NCBI GenBank assembly: GCA_029204225.1
Contig: CM055097.1
Span: 25,823,039-25,887,038, forward strand
DNA from: Diphasiastrum complanatum
Lineage: Eukaryota; Streptophyta; Lycopodiopsida; Lycopodiales; Lycopodiaceae
Direction: 5' to 3'
DNA: 64,000 bases
In this document: piece by piece, positions 1-11,892 of the stretch
How positions within the stretch are numbered: the stretch's first letter is position 1
Layout: the number at the start of each line of letters is the position of its first letter
The notes under the pieces: generated by a model
Told to the model about the DNA's origin: nothing
The model's database searches: none
The model's input: only the letters and a program-made list of their open reading frames with translations
Translations under genes and position numbers: made by a program

Positions 1-1
1 T

Positions 2-1285
2 ACAGAATTACTCATGAATATTTTGTCTAGCAAGATCAATATTTCATTGGGAGAGTTCCTAAAGTTGGTGCCAAAAGCAAAAGAAGTCTTAGTGCAAAAG
101 TTAGCTAAAAAATAATCAGAAGACCATCAGGAGCCTCTGTTTTGTGCTGGATTTGAAGAATCTAACGATGTACTCCATGTTGGAGCCGCTTGGGAAAGTG
201 AACAAAAGAATATCACTCTGCCGATACAACATAGACAATTTTCTAAAGAAGCTGTCGTGATAGACGGCGGTTCAGGAGTTAACCTGATTTATACAAAGCT
301 ATGTACAAAATGAGGCCTTACAAAGATTAAGCCTGTTACTTTTTCTATTAAGCTAGCTGATCAGACGACGGTTCGTCCACGAGGAATGGTGGAAGATATA
401 CCTGTCAGGATTGCAGGAGTACAGTTCGTCATTACTTTCGTCATGATGGACTTACCGGAAGCACCAAATGTCTACCGAGTTCTCTTAGGACGTCCATGGT
501 TACGAGTTGTGCAAGTAATTCATAACTGGGGTACCGACAAAATCACTTTTGAAAATCGTGAACGTGCAGTTAAAATTGATCCTACGACTTGGACTATCAA
601 GCCAGTGGTTCAAAAAGCGGATGACGATTCATCAACAACGGATCACACTTGTGATCGGCCAGAGAAAAAATTGGGAGTTCATTACAATTCTCAAACGGAT
701 ACTGTCAATTGGAACGAAGCTCTTGCAACAATTGATTGTACAGCAGGATGTATGTGTCAACAAGATATTCAATCAGAAATGAGCGAGATTTCCTTGTTAG
801 ATCGAACTTTGGATATGCCAATCACGTTTCCACTAAATGTGCTGAATGTAGCCTGGATATCAACGGAACCTATACGAGATCCAATTGAGGATGATCTCAT
901 ACCAATGAGCCATGTCTTAACTTATGATGGCAATGCAGAACTTACGGATGAACATATTCTACATCATATGGATCCGACCAGATTTGGAGTGCGTAATGTT
1001 CCTGATGAACCAACAATCAAATCGTCCAAAGCAGTTATATTGAAGAGAGACAAGATGACAGGTTTGATGACGAAGAAACAAGCAAAGCAACATTATAATA
1101 CGGTCCTGAAATGGAAAAATCCCTCTCAAAAGATCGATTTAAAGGAAGTTCCACCTCTATTGGATAAAGGCAAAGGAAAAGTCAAGAATGATTCTTCAAG
1201 TCAGATCTCCAGCAAGACATCATCGTCTAGGAAGTCTTCACCTAAGAAGAAAGATTTATCATCCCGAAAGTCATCACCTCCATGA
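2..1285 (+). pseudogene. Ty3/gypsy gag-pol spacer and retropepsin remnant
   Basis: One frame runs from position 2 through 1285, broken by stops at about 113 and at 311. The protease core is readable: AVVIDGGSGVNLIYTKLC around 251-310, then YRVLLGRPWLR near 476-508. The active-site triplet reads DGG, not the usual DSG/DTG. Downstream (about 560-1285) is a Lys/Ser-rich linker that normally joins protease to reverse transcriptase. After 1285 the RT and RNase H domains are missing. Confidence 0.78.
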
Positions 1286-1479
1286 TCAATTACTGCTAAG
1301 AAGACTAAACGAAGATCCAAGACAAGTCCTTTCAAAAAAGAACAAGCAAATGTAGTCCAGCATGATATGCCAGAGCATTTTAAACGTTATACACTGGATG
1401 ATGTAGTTATCATGTTACCTAAAGCCATCGTGAGCTTGAAGAACACATGCCGGAATCTAAAGAGGTCTACGATGGCCCA

Positions 1480-2216
1480 GCTAGGACACAGTCAATGAAT
1501 ATTATAATCAGATTCGGATGTCTGATCGAAATTGTCAGTGATCGGGGTACACACTTTTTAATCAAACAATAAAGTGTTTGCTGGAAGATTTTTTTGTTAT
1601 ACATAGATTTAGTACTCCCTATTATCCCAGAGGGAATGGCCAAGCTGAATCTTGCAATAAGATTCTCTGCACCATTATGACAAAGACAGTTGAAGCGAGT
1701 TGGTCTGATTGGGAACATAAACTGTATGCAGCATTATGGGCATTCAGAACCACTTACAAAAATAGTAGAAATCAAACACCTTTTCAACTAGTTTATGGTC
1801 AAGATGTTGTTATGCCAATTGAATTTTTAATCCCATCTCCATGCATAGCAGCAACGGAACGATTAAATGATGATCAGTCTTTACAACTTCGTCATGAAGC
1901 GTTGCACAAATTATGTGAAACCCGATTGATGGCAGTTCATGCCTTAGCAGCAGAGAAAGCCCGTCGCAAGGCATGGCACGATCGGCGATTGCACAAGAAA
2001 TATCTGGAAGCAGGAGATCTTGCATTGATGTACAAAACCAAGCTGATCAAGGGTAAGTTGAAGTTTACTGAGGAAGGCCCGTATAAAGTGAAGAAAATCC
2101 TGAACTATGGCGCAGTAATTCTTTAGCACTTGGATGGAAAACGATTTGATACTCCTAAAAGTGGCAGCCGATTATGCAAGTTTTGGCAGCCTGCTCCGCC
2201 AGTTCAGCAAGCCTGA
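1480..2216 (+). pseudogene. Ty3/gypsy integrase, C-terminal half
   Basis: SDRGTHF at about 1536-1557 is the core integrase motif around the second catalytic Asp. After a frame break the ORF at 1578-2126 carries TPYYPRGNGQAE, with the catalytic Glu, then WSDWEHKLYAALWAFRTTYK and a C-terminal EGPYKVKKIL block. In-frame sequence continues past the stop at 2124 to a TGA at 2214. The N-terminal zinc finger and first Asp are absent. Confidence 0.85.
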
Positions 2217-2962
2217 TCTCAATATATTTTTTCATTCTATTTGTTTTCAATTTTTTGTTTTCAGTATTTAATTTGCTGATTTTTTTTTTTTTGGAAAAAG
2301 ACAGTTTAACAAAAAATAAAAATAAAAAATAAGAAAAGACTGATGAGCAAAAGTCAGGAAATTATCAGCATAAGGAAAAGGAAGCAAAGTATTTTGATGG
2401 AAAATGACTTAGAAAACCACTGTTTTGGCAGATTTGGCCAATACAGTCTCAGATACCTTCGTTGAGCTCTCAGATTGTACATCCACCCTTGATTTATCTA
2501 AATTGAGGTGGGCGAAGGTTTCTGACAAGAGAAAATTTAATTTTTGAGTCAGGCGAATGTTCAGTGATATGCCAATTTGGGAACCTTCGTCGAGCATCAT
2601 AACATCATTATGAACCTTTGCCGACCTGCTAGATGATCTTAAAATGACAACATTAGGTTGTCCATAGGTTCAGATTGTAAAAAAATACATTTATGACAGT
2701 ACCTGGATGAAGGACCCTCCTAGGCAAAGGTTCATCCTTCGCAAGCCCTGGAAAACGTTCACCTGATAGGTTCAGATCCCTAGAAACCTTCGCCAAAATT
2801 TTTATAGCCTATTTTTACTATACTGGACATGCCTGCAAATTTTTGTTTAGAACTGATCAGCCCAACTACTATTTAGTGTAATGGACCCACTAAATTCACT
2901 TATAAGTTGGCTGAATTCGATTCATTCCTTACTTGCGCTAGCGAAGCTCTTGCGAATTTTTC
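2217..2962 (+). other. Spacer between integrase and extra ORF of the gypsy element
   Basis: No coding frame. Contains a T run near 2280-2292 and A-rich sequence, then AT-rich filler. It is the expected position of a non-coding spacer before a downstream extra ORF in Tat-type elements. Confidence 0.6.
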
Positions 2963-5900
2963 TTGCGACCAAAGCCTTCCGAATTTCCTGCATTGCCTTC
3001 TAATACACTCTCACGTGGCTATAATTCCTTTATGATCATCATGTCTTCTATCGATACTTTCCAGACTCCGCGCTATACTATCCATCGTGATGTCCCATCT
3101 GCAACGGACATCGTGATTCTTCCTAGCACATGCATGGTCACTCAGTGGATGACCCTTGCGGAGCCTCTACTTACTGTAATGGGTATTCATGAGAGAGCCT
3201 TTTCGGGACGCATCAATATGGATTTCATCACTCTTGCCTTCAGTACGTGGAAGGAAGAGAAATCCAAGTTTTACGTCACCTTCCAAGGAGCCACACACAA
3301 GGTGTGCGTCACTGAGGCCTCACTTGCAGCTATAGGAATCTCATCCGGTACGCAAGCCTCACCCAATCACAAGCGCGCCAAACAGGCCATCAAGCCATAC
3401 ATTGACCTCACCAACGATCTGCATTGGACTAATGATGGCTACCTTCTGGAAGCCATCACTGAGCCTTCCATCCACACCGCTGCCCAGTTGTTGAATCATT
3501 TCCTGATGGTTAGCAACCTCAGGAAAGACCGCATCACATCTCAAATCCTTCATAGGATAGTGGAGTCCCACATAAAGTTGGCCAAAGCCCCTCTTGAACC
3601 ATATAACTGGTTCAAGACTGTTTTTGGTGAGCTCAAGCGAGCTATTAAGGCCAATACAAAGCAGCAGTTCGCCGCTGGCTCTCTATTGTCCCTCTTAGCC
3701 GCTTCTCACTTAGAAAACAGAATCCATGGCTTCCACTTGGATTCCGTGCTTTCAGTTTACGAAGAAGCACTGGCCGAGTCATCTCACCAGGCCTCAAGTT
3801 CTCATAGTCGTCGTCGTCCACGTAGCGAGATCGTAATTCCTGACTCGCCTTTCGCGTCACGACGACGTACTAGGCATACCTCCTCAGCTGTGCTTTCACC
3901 CCCTGCTGCTGTTCGCACTGAACTTCTCATTCTCCTCGCCTCTGATGATTTCCTCGCCTCTGCTCCCATACAAGGACAGTCTGTGACCATTGGGCCTACC
4001 ATTCCCATCACAATTGCCCAGGCCGCCTCACCCCCGCACATTGAAGCAACCTCACCCAACACACAGTTCTTCATGGATATGTTCGATGATTCCGACCCCC
4101 TTGGGGCCACCAAAATCTTTGAAATGCCCTTGAGCCCAGCACCCTTTGAATCCCAATCCCCTGGAAGAGGATTTGGGCATATCCGAAGCTACTATTGGTG
4201 TCGAAGATGCCAGTCAGCAACCACCCACACAGGATAGCCCAGCCACACTTCGGGTCAACACAGCTATAAAGTCACCGAAGCAGTTCGACGCCACGGTGCC
4301 TGAAGGGTTTTAAGACGAGGATATTTTTGAAGAAGAAGAGACCTTGACACCTATTCCACGCCTACCAACGACAATACCATTAGGGTCTCCTACTGCTGCC
4401 ACCTCCACGACTGTTGATTCTGGTGATGCTCTCGGGTTAGTTTCAAGCCTTGGGCAAGTGATCCAGTCTATGCTGGATAAGAAGAAGGAAATGGAGCATA
4501 GGATCTCTGATTTAGGATCCGAAAACACTCTGATCAGCCAGAAAATTGTCCAGCTGGATCGAAAGGTGAAGATAGCCAAGCAACATAAAGAAAAGACTGA
4601 AAGCGAAAAGTCATTGGTCCAGCAACAAGCTAGTCGCTTGGAAACCTACATCAGCTCCCTGCAAAATGCCCTGACAACTGCACAGGATCAGGTAGATAAG
4701 ACAGTGCAAGATGCCAAGCAACAGGTGCAGCTGCTGAAGGGGCAATTACAAATGGCCGAACAAGATCACAATGGCTTCAAGGTGATTTGGATGCGACCAC
4801 TAGTGAGCGTGATGCATATCTGCAAACACAAATACCCGATCATCCGGTCACACCGACGGAGATTGCATATTTATTCAAGAAAGTGGAAACATACAAAGTG
4901 GCCCTTCAAGGATTCCAAGGCCGCTTTGATAGGATCAAAGGAGTAGCTTCAACTGAGTTGGCAAAGGCAAAAGAGACCATAAATGCCTATGAAAAAGCCG
5001 CCGTTCAAGTGTTGGAAGCCGGACCACAAATCCCTGTCCCGGTCATGCCGCAATTCTCCCCTTCGCGCCAAGAAGCTGTACAGATGGAAACAGAGGTTGA
5101 TTCGAGCATGGACCAGGGGGGAGCTCCAAATCTAGCAAATCAACTGCCAACTATACCGACAGTACAAGCGGGTCCATCCTCATCAAGGACAAGCCATTTA
5201 TTCAGAAGGCCTATCAGCGTCGAGGACCAGATCCAGACCTTCTTAAAGTAGCATCCACATGAGTCCTCACGTGGTGGATGGGTTCTCAAATTTAAGACCT
5301 CCGAGATCGAGGTCGGCAAAGAATTGGACAAAATACCTGCACTGGGAGAGCAGCCGACATGGAGAATCACGGTTTTTGAGAAAACTCCAGAATCAATTAG
5401 GAGTTATGTCGCTAGCCCTCGCCAGTTGCGGGTAGATCCTTATTATGTGCCAATGCCATGAAGACAAAAATGAAAAGATTTGGGATTGGCTATGGATAAA
5501 ATCACCATCCATATGCCCAATTGGCCAATCATCCACCAGTCTTATAGCTGGAATATTTCAGTGGATTTCCACCGGACCTTGCAAGCATATCAGAGAGAGT
5601 ATGTCCACTCTCCGGATCCAACGGTGCGACAACCGGCAACGTTTGCAAAAGATCTAACTTTGTTGGCGTCAGTGGCAACCAAATGGGATGATTGACTTCC
5701 TACCCTAGCATTTGATCCAAATAAGTCGATGGCCTCAGAGCAAATCAAAGATCAGCTGTCGATTGCTCGACTGTATTTCCGTGCGGCTATGATGGGAGGC
5801 TCTTGGGAATCCAGCTTCACCTCATGGACAACTTCCAAGTGGATTGTCGGAGCCCACCGTTGTTTCCTGCCGCATAATTTGGATTTCAATACTGCACGTC

Positions 5901-5971
5901 TTGTCTTTATAGAGAAGGTGCAGTATCATTTAATTAAGATTCGGCGCAAAGCCAATAAAAGTCCCCAATAA
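2963..5971 (+). pseudogene. Broken extra ORF of the gypsy element (unknown protein with coiled coil)
   Basis: Open blocks on + at 2963-4237 (first ATG 3032), 4344-4946, 4787-5251 (continuing in frame past a TAG to 5460), 5480-5695 and 5729-5971 read like one protein broken by stops and frameshifts. The first block (about 400 residues) has a compact N-terminal region with no domain I recognise, then Ser/Arg-rich sequence. The second has heptad-like Gln/Lys/Leu sequence predicting a coiled coil (about 4450-4980). The last blocks are Trp- and aromatic-rich. Position after integrase fits the additional ORF of Tat-lineage elements. Confidence 0.6.
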
Positions 5972-5989
5972 CTGCTTATTGCAGGTGTC

Positions 5990-6740
5990 GTGGGACCGCC
6001 ACCAGTTTTGGTGGGTGATACTGTTGGAGGGTTTGTGGATCCCAAGACAACTCTAACCCTAGTTAATAAGTGAGAGGGATTTGGCACCCTGCGTGTGTAA
6101 GTCCAACCCAATGATCACATAGTTATTTGATTAATTAGAATGTTAATAAAACGACTTTAGGCCTTTTTGCTGGACTTTTAATGTCGCAGGGCCTAAATGT
6201 CAAGTTAGTGAATAAAGTTGGGTTTCCCTCCAATTTTGATGGTTCCCACACTTTTCTAAATTTGAATAAAAAGAGAGGCAAGACTGGACCAATAGGATTC
6301 AGAGGCCAAGGTCCTCCTCTCTACTATAAAAAGGGACCAACTCGAGTTGTTCCTCATGTTCATTTCCTCATTTCAATAAAGCAGATTGGTTCTCTTTAGA
6401 AATGGATTGATGAATGTCCTTGCTCTTCCTCTCTTTTCCTCCATTCCTCATGCTTTCTTTGGTATTTGCTAATTGTTGGATTTGATCATTATTGGGATTG
6501 CTATTTTTTATGCTTTTTGTGAGAGAGAAAGGGAGAGAGAGAAGAGTAAGTTTCTATCATTGTTGTGGATTTAGGGTTAATGGAAGTAGGGTTAATGGAT
6601 GTTGTGTTAATGCTTAGTGTTAATGGATGTTAGTGTTAGATCCTCCATTCATGTTGAAATCTGAAGTATACTATCGCTCTCATGGGAACGAACCTACGCG
6701 TGACAACTAACTCTGTCTCTTTGATGCTAGATTGACTAGA
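5990..6740 (+). repeat. Probable 3' LTR of the gypsy element
   Basis: Contains a promoter-like CTACTATAAAAAGGG (TATA at about 6324-6332) and AATAAA at 6375-6380, about 45 bp apart, the compact U3-R arrangement of many plant LTRs. Limits are approximate; a TGTTGGAG start at 6022 is one option. No matching copy lies in the window. Confidence 0.5.
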
Positions 6741-7230
6741 TCTTGGATTCAGGTTAGGCAAGGAAAGAAACCCACTACAATGGTCATGATGTGGCTTGTC
6801 ACCCATGCCAAATAATATAGGATTCCGTTCATAAGGATGTTCTCAAGTTGAACTAAGTGATAGAACCTTTGGAGTGAGTCCAAATCATGCTTAGATACAA
6901 GAGATAAAAAGTAGGAGCTATTTTTGATAATTTTTACATTGTTGAGGGATCTCCAAGATTCCAACCCTAACTTGGCAAGCATGAAAGATAAACCAAAATT
7001 AGCATCAAGGATAGGTTTAGAACTACTCATACCTGCCCAAAATCGTGATGGATCATGTATATATAGGTGATGATCTCTCACCAAAATAAATCAAGCAAGT
7101 TCATGATTTTTCTCTCATATTGGGACAATTGCTCTCTATGTTCATAATTCTTTGAGTTCTTGTGATTTCTAATTATTATAGGATTGAATTTGGGTCTGGT
7201 GTACAGTACTCAGACTGTGGGAGGCCGTAC
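6741..7230 (-). other. Unassigned stretch with one minus-strand ORF (6749-7084)
   Basis: A 111-codon frame on minus has no recognised domain. It sits downstream (on minus) of the unknown ORF segment at 7.4-7.8 kb and may belong to the same decayed copia derivative. A CTATATATAC motif lies near 7056-7065. Confidence 0.3.
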
Positions 7231-7232
7231 AT

Positions 7233-7800
7233 TCACACATGTGAAGGCTTCTTCAAGGATTTGGGCCATTTAGTGAGGTTCAAGCATAGATTTTTGATGG
7301 ATTTTGATGGTGCAAGTTGTGCTAATTTTATGGAATCATAATCTATTGTTTCTCTCATAATTTCAAGTGTTTTAGAATCCCTTTTTGCTGTAATTTTCAC
7401 ACCCTTCATAAAACTCCATGAATGAGCCTCCATATCCATCTTGCCACAAGAAACCATCAAACCATGGAAATCTATGAGTAAGAGAGTACAACAATGATGC
7501 TAATCCAGCTCCATACGACTCCATATAACTAGGTGGTAGCACTAGTCCTTCTTCAAGATCCACTTGACACAAGAAAATGACCATAGATTCAACAAAAATT
7601 GACAATCTCCAAGCATTGGTACCCACATAGTTCAAACCTTGAGAACTTAGGTATGAATGACTAATATAATGAACTTCCAAAAGCTTCATTTCCATCAGCA
7701 AAAATAGTCAAGAATGCTAGTACAACTCCATCATCAATACGATGTAAAACAATGTAGCTAGTTTGACCATATTTTGACAATTTCATAATATCAACACTAT
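7233..7800 (-). pseudogene. Unknown ORF segment of a copia derivative, copy 1
   Basis: The minus frame 7372-7701, extended in another frame to 7233, matches two other copies at 14.25-14.74 and 61.32-61.74 kb. It shares ADGNEA, WRLSIF, ESMVIFLCQVDLEEGLV, YMESYGAGLASLLYSLTH and DGFLWQDG. It is not reverse transcriptase and I do not recognise it. Here it follows directly after an LTR piece (7795-8167) with no linker between. Confidence 0.55.
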
Positions 7801-8167
7801 AGCGCAAAAATAAATATATGAACCTAAAGAGAACTCATGTATAAGCATGGATGAGGAGAGAGAGAAAATGATGTTCTTCCCAGGTGTACATCTATTTATA
7901 ACAGATCCATGATCTCTTTTGAATTTGGTTTCTCTCCATTTAAACTTTTAGATGATACTGGAAATATGGACTAGATTCAATGAACCAAACATTCAAATTT
8001 GAATCTTCCAAACTCGACCTTATAACTTTCCCACACTTTCCAAAAGTGGTAATTAAAATGAACTTAGACTCAAACAACTTTCATAAAGTTTATCTCTAAG
8101 TCTAAAATGCATATTGGCCTAATATTGACAATTAAAAATATGACTAAACTAGTTGAAATTTCTCACA
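7795..8167 (-). repeat. Copia-type LTR fragment, family with TGTGA start, copy 1
   Basis: On minus it starts TGTGAGAAATTTCAACTAG at 8167 and carries a TATA box (TTATAAATAG, about 7890-7900). It matches LTRs at 13539-13891 and 15246-15544 over most of its length. Upstream on minus is copia RNase H, fused directly to the LTR, so the usual 3' end of pol has been deleted. Confidence 0.7.
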
Positions 8168-9300
8168 TTCTGCTTCTTGCTATTCCAAGAGATAGGACCC
8201 TTGTTGAAAACAAAGACATAACATGATGTCAACTTTCTCTTGTCAACATCTCCAGTCCAATCTGCATCTGTAAAACCTTCAAATATATTAATCTGAGTTA
8301 TTCGAATTGTCATTTGAATTTTCACCATCACAAATGCAATGATTTTGTGTCGATTGTAAATATTGAAGAACTCTTAGTAGAGCTTTCCAATGAATGAAAT
8401 CTAGACTCAACGTAAATTCGCTAAGTGTACTTACTAAATAAGCGACTAGTACACATCATGGCATACATGAGAGAGCCAATAATTGAATGATACGGACATT
8501 GTTTTATCTTATCGACTTCTTCAAAAGACTAGAGCATTGGTCCTTCAAATATTTCAAACTTGTATCCATTGGAGTTTTAGTCGTCGGCCATTTGATGCTA
8601 GAATAGCAAGTCACAAATATATCTTTCTTGATTAATATAATCAATCTATGATCACGGTCTCTGTAAATCTGTATACCAAGGAAAAAATGGGCCTCTTTTA
8701 AATCTGTCATATCAAATTCATTCAATAACAACTTTTTGACATCTTTTAGAATTCAAATGTCAATACTAAAAAGTAATGTGTCATCAACTTATAATGTAAT
8801 GATAATAAAATATAAATCCACTTATTTATTAGACATTACAATTAGCTGAACTTGGTATAAAACTTTAATGAATAAAGAATTTGTTGATACAATGAAACCA
8901 GACACATGATGACTGTTTAAGCCCATAGAGAGGTTTTCACCTTGCATAAATGATGGGTGTTTCCCTCCAGCTCATAGCCTTCAGATTGAGACATATAAAT
9001 GTCTTCTTCGATCACACCATGTAAAAATGTTGTTTGTACATCTTTCTAGTGAATCTCCATATTTGCCACTACTACAAATGAAAGGGACTAAAGGTTTTCG
9101 AATAATCAACATTCATCTGGCAACTAGTCTTGCCTTCCATCAAACAACTGATCCATCGACTTTGTACTTGATTCGGTGAACCCATTTTTAAGAAATAATA
9201 TTTTTACCAACTGACAAGTCTGTAACAGTCCATGTTTGGTTCTTAATAAGATACTGATATTCTTTGTCCATCGTTGATTTTTATAGATCTGCATCTGGAC
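8150..9300 (-). pseudogene. Copia reverse transcriptase / RNase H remnant
   Basis: Read on minus from about 9300: an RT start (KWVHRIKYKVDGS near 9170), an RT core at about 9060-8900 with SLYG, then FDMTDLKEAHFFLGIQIYRD (8725-8660) and TPMD, then RNase H with FTDADWTGDVDKRKLTS and WNSKKQ (8290-8165). Several stops and frameshifts. The order and motifs are those of Ty1/copia pol. Confidence 0.85.
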
Positions 9301-9323
9301 TATAAATTGTCTTAGAATAACAA

Positions 9324-9910
9324 GTGCCTATAGCATTGTGGATAATTTTTCGGGATGAAATCTATGTCAATTTGATCTTCGAGAAACTGGCATATTCAAT
9401 TATTTCAAAACCACCATACGAATCTCCTTATCCTACCTACAAAACACTTGTGTACTACATAGATGGGTATGAGGGCAAATTGGTGCCAATCAAGTTCGGG
9501 GCCTGACAAGTAGACCCCCTATCAAATGTTATGGGTGTGGAGGAAATCATCATATTGTCGAGTGCCCTAACAAGAGACAAGGACATGACTACGTGCTGCT
9601 TTGCAAGGATTGCGAGTATGGACACCTGTATTTGGATTGTCCTATCAAAAAGGAGAATGGACCATTTGTGCCAGTAAACATGCTAATTGTGGAAACACAA
9701 GGAGACCACAACCAAGGTCCACTTTACACCATAACTCGAGCCCAAAAGCAAAACGTACAAGAACCAACGCCAGAATCTCCAAGAGAGTCTAGCATGTTGG
9801 ATTTCTATCCTCTCCATCCAGATCTCTCTACTAATCTAGATCCATTCACTAGTTGTTGTAAATACTTGTACTGTTGCATGCTCCGCATAAATACACTTGT
9901 TTTATGATAG
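9324..9910 (+). pseudogene. Retrotransposon gag fragment with two zinc knuckles
   Basis: On + around 9528-9650 the frame encodes CYGCGGNHHIVEC and CKDCEYGHLYLDC, two adjacent zinc knuckles with spacing CX2CX3HX4C, one residue shorter than the usual CX2CX4HX4C. An upstream frame (9324-9506) may be the preceding capsid part. A gypsy gag origin is likely, not proven. Confidence 0.65.
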
Positions 9911-10618
9911 TCTGCAGAAATACAAAGGAATAGATGACAATGTCCTGACGACTAAGCCGACATCAACAATTCAGCCTACTCCGACTATTCGTCAGACACA
10001 TCGACTTATCCGACATTGACTATTCTTCCGACATCCGACATCAACAATTTGACTTAACCAGTTAGTTGTATGTCACTATCAACTCCAATAGTCGACTCGA
10101 ACAATCGACGGCTCATCAGTACCTTCATCACAACCGGACAAGATCTCTAACAGATTAAGATACTGACCAAAGGCGACTGCCAACAACACGTCATGCATTA
10201 ATCCTAATTGTAAAGTACAAATTAGGTATTATTTTAATTAGTTAGCCATGTGTATACATCTAGCAACTTATCAGTTGCTCGTTTAGCTTAATCATTTATC
10301 ATGCTCATTTTATTCTTGTTTAGATTGATTCTTGTTTGCAGATAAATTTATTCGTAGATTAAATTATTATTATGACTGGTAGTCTATGTCGATTTGTCGC
10401 TCTAATTTATGTACCTAATACGCTTCTGCAAAGCTAGATCCAAAGTTAATTTGTGCATGGCTATGGAATATATCATATTGATCCAGTGACTTAGAAGCCG
10501 TGATCAAGTAGGATAGACTTCAATTTGTCGAAGTCATTCTGAATCTGATAGACATAGTTGCATGCACCAAGGATTCCATGCTCGCCTCTATTGTGCCACG
10601 ACATATCGAATCCCAACA
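9911..10618 (+). repeat. Spacer and probable copia 5' LTR end
   Basis: 9911-10200 holds short direct repeats of GACATC/GACTATTC type. The right part ends CCCAACA immediately before a primer-binding site, as an LTR should. The LTR start could not be located. Confidence 0.45.
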
Positions 10619-10629
10619 TGGTATCAAAG
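10619..10629 (+). other. Primer-binding site of a copia element
   Basis: TGGTATCAAAG directly follows an ACA end; it resembles the initiator-tRNA-Met site TGGTATCAGAGC used by most plant copia elements. Gag begins about 180 bp downstream. Confidence 0.65.
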
Positions 10630-10799
10630 TTGTAATTCTACTCTCTGATTCGTTTGAAGCAATTTTAGAGCTTACATTATCATAACCATTGTTCTGATAA
10701 AGTGTAGACACTTGTAATAATTTTTCCAGTCATATGATATACTATCTGCATACACTCATCCTGAATTTCTAAATGGATTCACAATCATAGTCTACTCTA

Positions 10800-11880
10800 A
10801 TGGTAGACAAATTTGATGGTTCGAATTACCACTTGTGGAAATTCAAGATGAGAGTAGTAATGATGGCCAAAGGGCTTTGGGAAATAGTCATTGGAACCAA
10901 ACTACTTTCCAGTGTCGATGATCAAGCCATTTCCAAGTGGAAGCTTAGGGATGGCAAGGCTTTCACCTTGATCACCCTTGACATGTCTGAGGCACATATT
11001 GGCCACATCAGACAAGCAGCAGATCTTCAGATATGTGTTTTTGATTCGATTTAAATGGACTTCTAGTCTACTTTCCTATGATACAACTTTGGCTGACAGG
11101 AGGGTTTACAATTCGGTAGTCAAAATCAAGAATTGAAGAACATTTAGACATGTTAGCAACTTATATATGATTAAGGTGGTCGAGTCTATAATGCCAAATA
11201 AACTATTTATTCATATATACTGAACTGCTTAAAGCACGATCAGTCATAGAGTAACAATAAGTAAGTCTATAGAGATATCTCTGTCTCTTTCCAAGAATTC
11301 AAGGAGTACTGCCAAAGACAAGGCATTGAACAACATTTTATCACTCCCTATTCGCCTCAATCAAACGACTTAGCCGAGAGAAAGAATCGTACCCTGGTCG
11401 AGTCAGCCAAATGCATACTAGCACATGCATCATTGCCAAAGAGATCTGGGCAGAAGCTGTTTCCACTTTCGCTTACATCTAGAACAGATGTTCTCGACTA
11501 AGGCCCTCTCAAGCAAAACACCCCATTTGGACAGGATCTAATCCTTCAATGAAGAATTTACGAGTATTCGGTTGCATCACCTACGTGTTGACCCCAAATG
11601 AGACAATGAAAAAATTCGACTTCCAAAGTCTAAAGACCATCCTGATCGATTACACTTCCTCCGAAAATACCTACAAGTTGTACGACCCCGATACCCAACA
11701 GATTTTATTCAGCAAGGATACTGTTTTTTATCGAGGATTAGTTCATCGACTTCAAAGACAAAGGTAAAATTTCATGTGAACCATCGACACCTGCCACCGA
11801 CACGACAATTCAAGCCTCATGCTCCATCATGCTGGCAGACCGACTATTCGACAACGAATCAGAGGAAGACATTGCTATTA
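10800..11880 (+). pseudogene. Copia gag start plus integrase remnant (family B, + orientation)
   Basis: 10800-11054 encodes a gag N-terminus with DKFDGSNYHLWKFKM. After a deletion the + strand resumes at about 11290 with integrase core sequence (ITPYSPQSNDLAERKNRTL, catalytic Glu), then a post-integrase block with LRVFGCITYVL and KDTVF to about 11767. The middle of pol is missing. Same family as the minus copy ending at 12950. Confidence 0.8.
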
Positions 11881-11892
11881 CTCAGCAACAAT

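Larger units (their letters stand above)
1..6740 (+). mobile_element. Decayed Ty3/gypsy LTR retrotransposon, Tat-like layout, 5' end outside the window
   Basis: Order on + is gag-pol spacer and protease, a deletion removing reverse transcriptase and RNase H, the integrase C-terminal half, a long extra ORF (2963-5971, broken), and an LTR-like 3' end with TATA and polyadenylation signals. An additional ORF beside pol is a known trait of the plant Tat/Ogre/Retand lineage; assignment to it is inference. Without a 5' LTR the exact 3' LTR limits cannot be set. Confidence 0.8.

Noticed and set aside
9066..9079. CACTACTACAAAT, like a CACTA transposon end
   Set aside because: It lies inside readable copia RT sequence and no paired inverted terminus was found.
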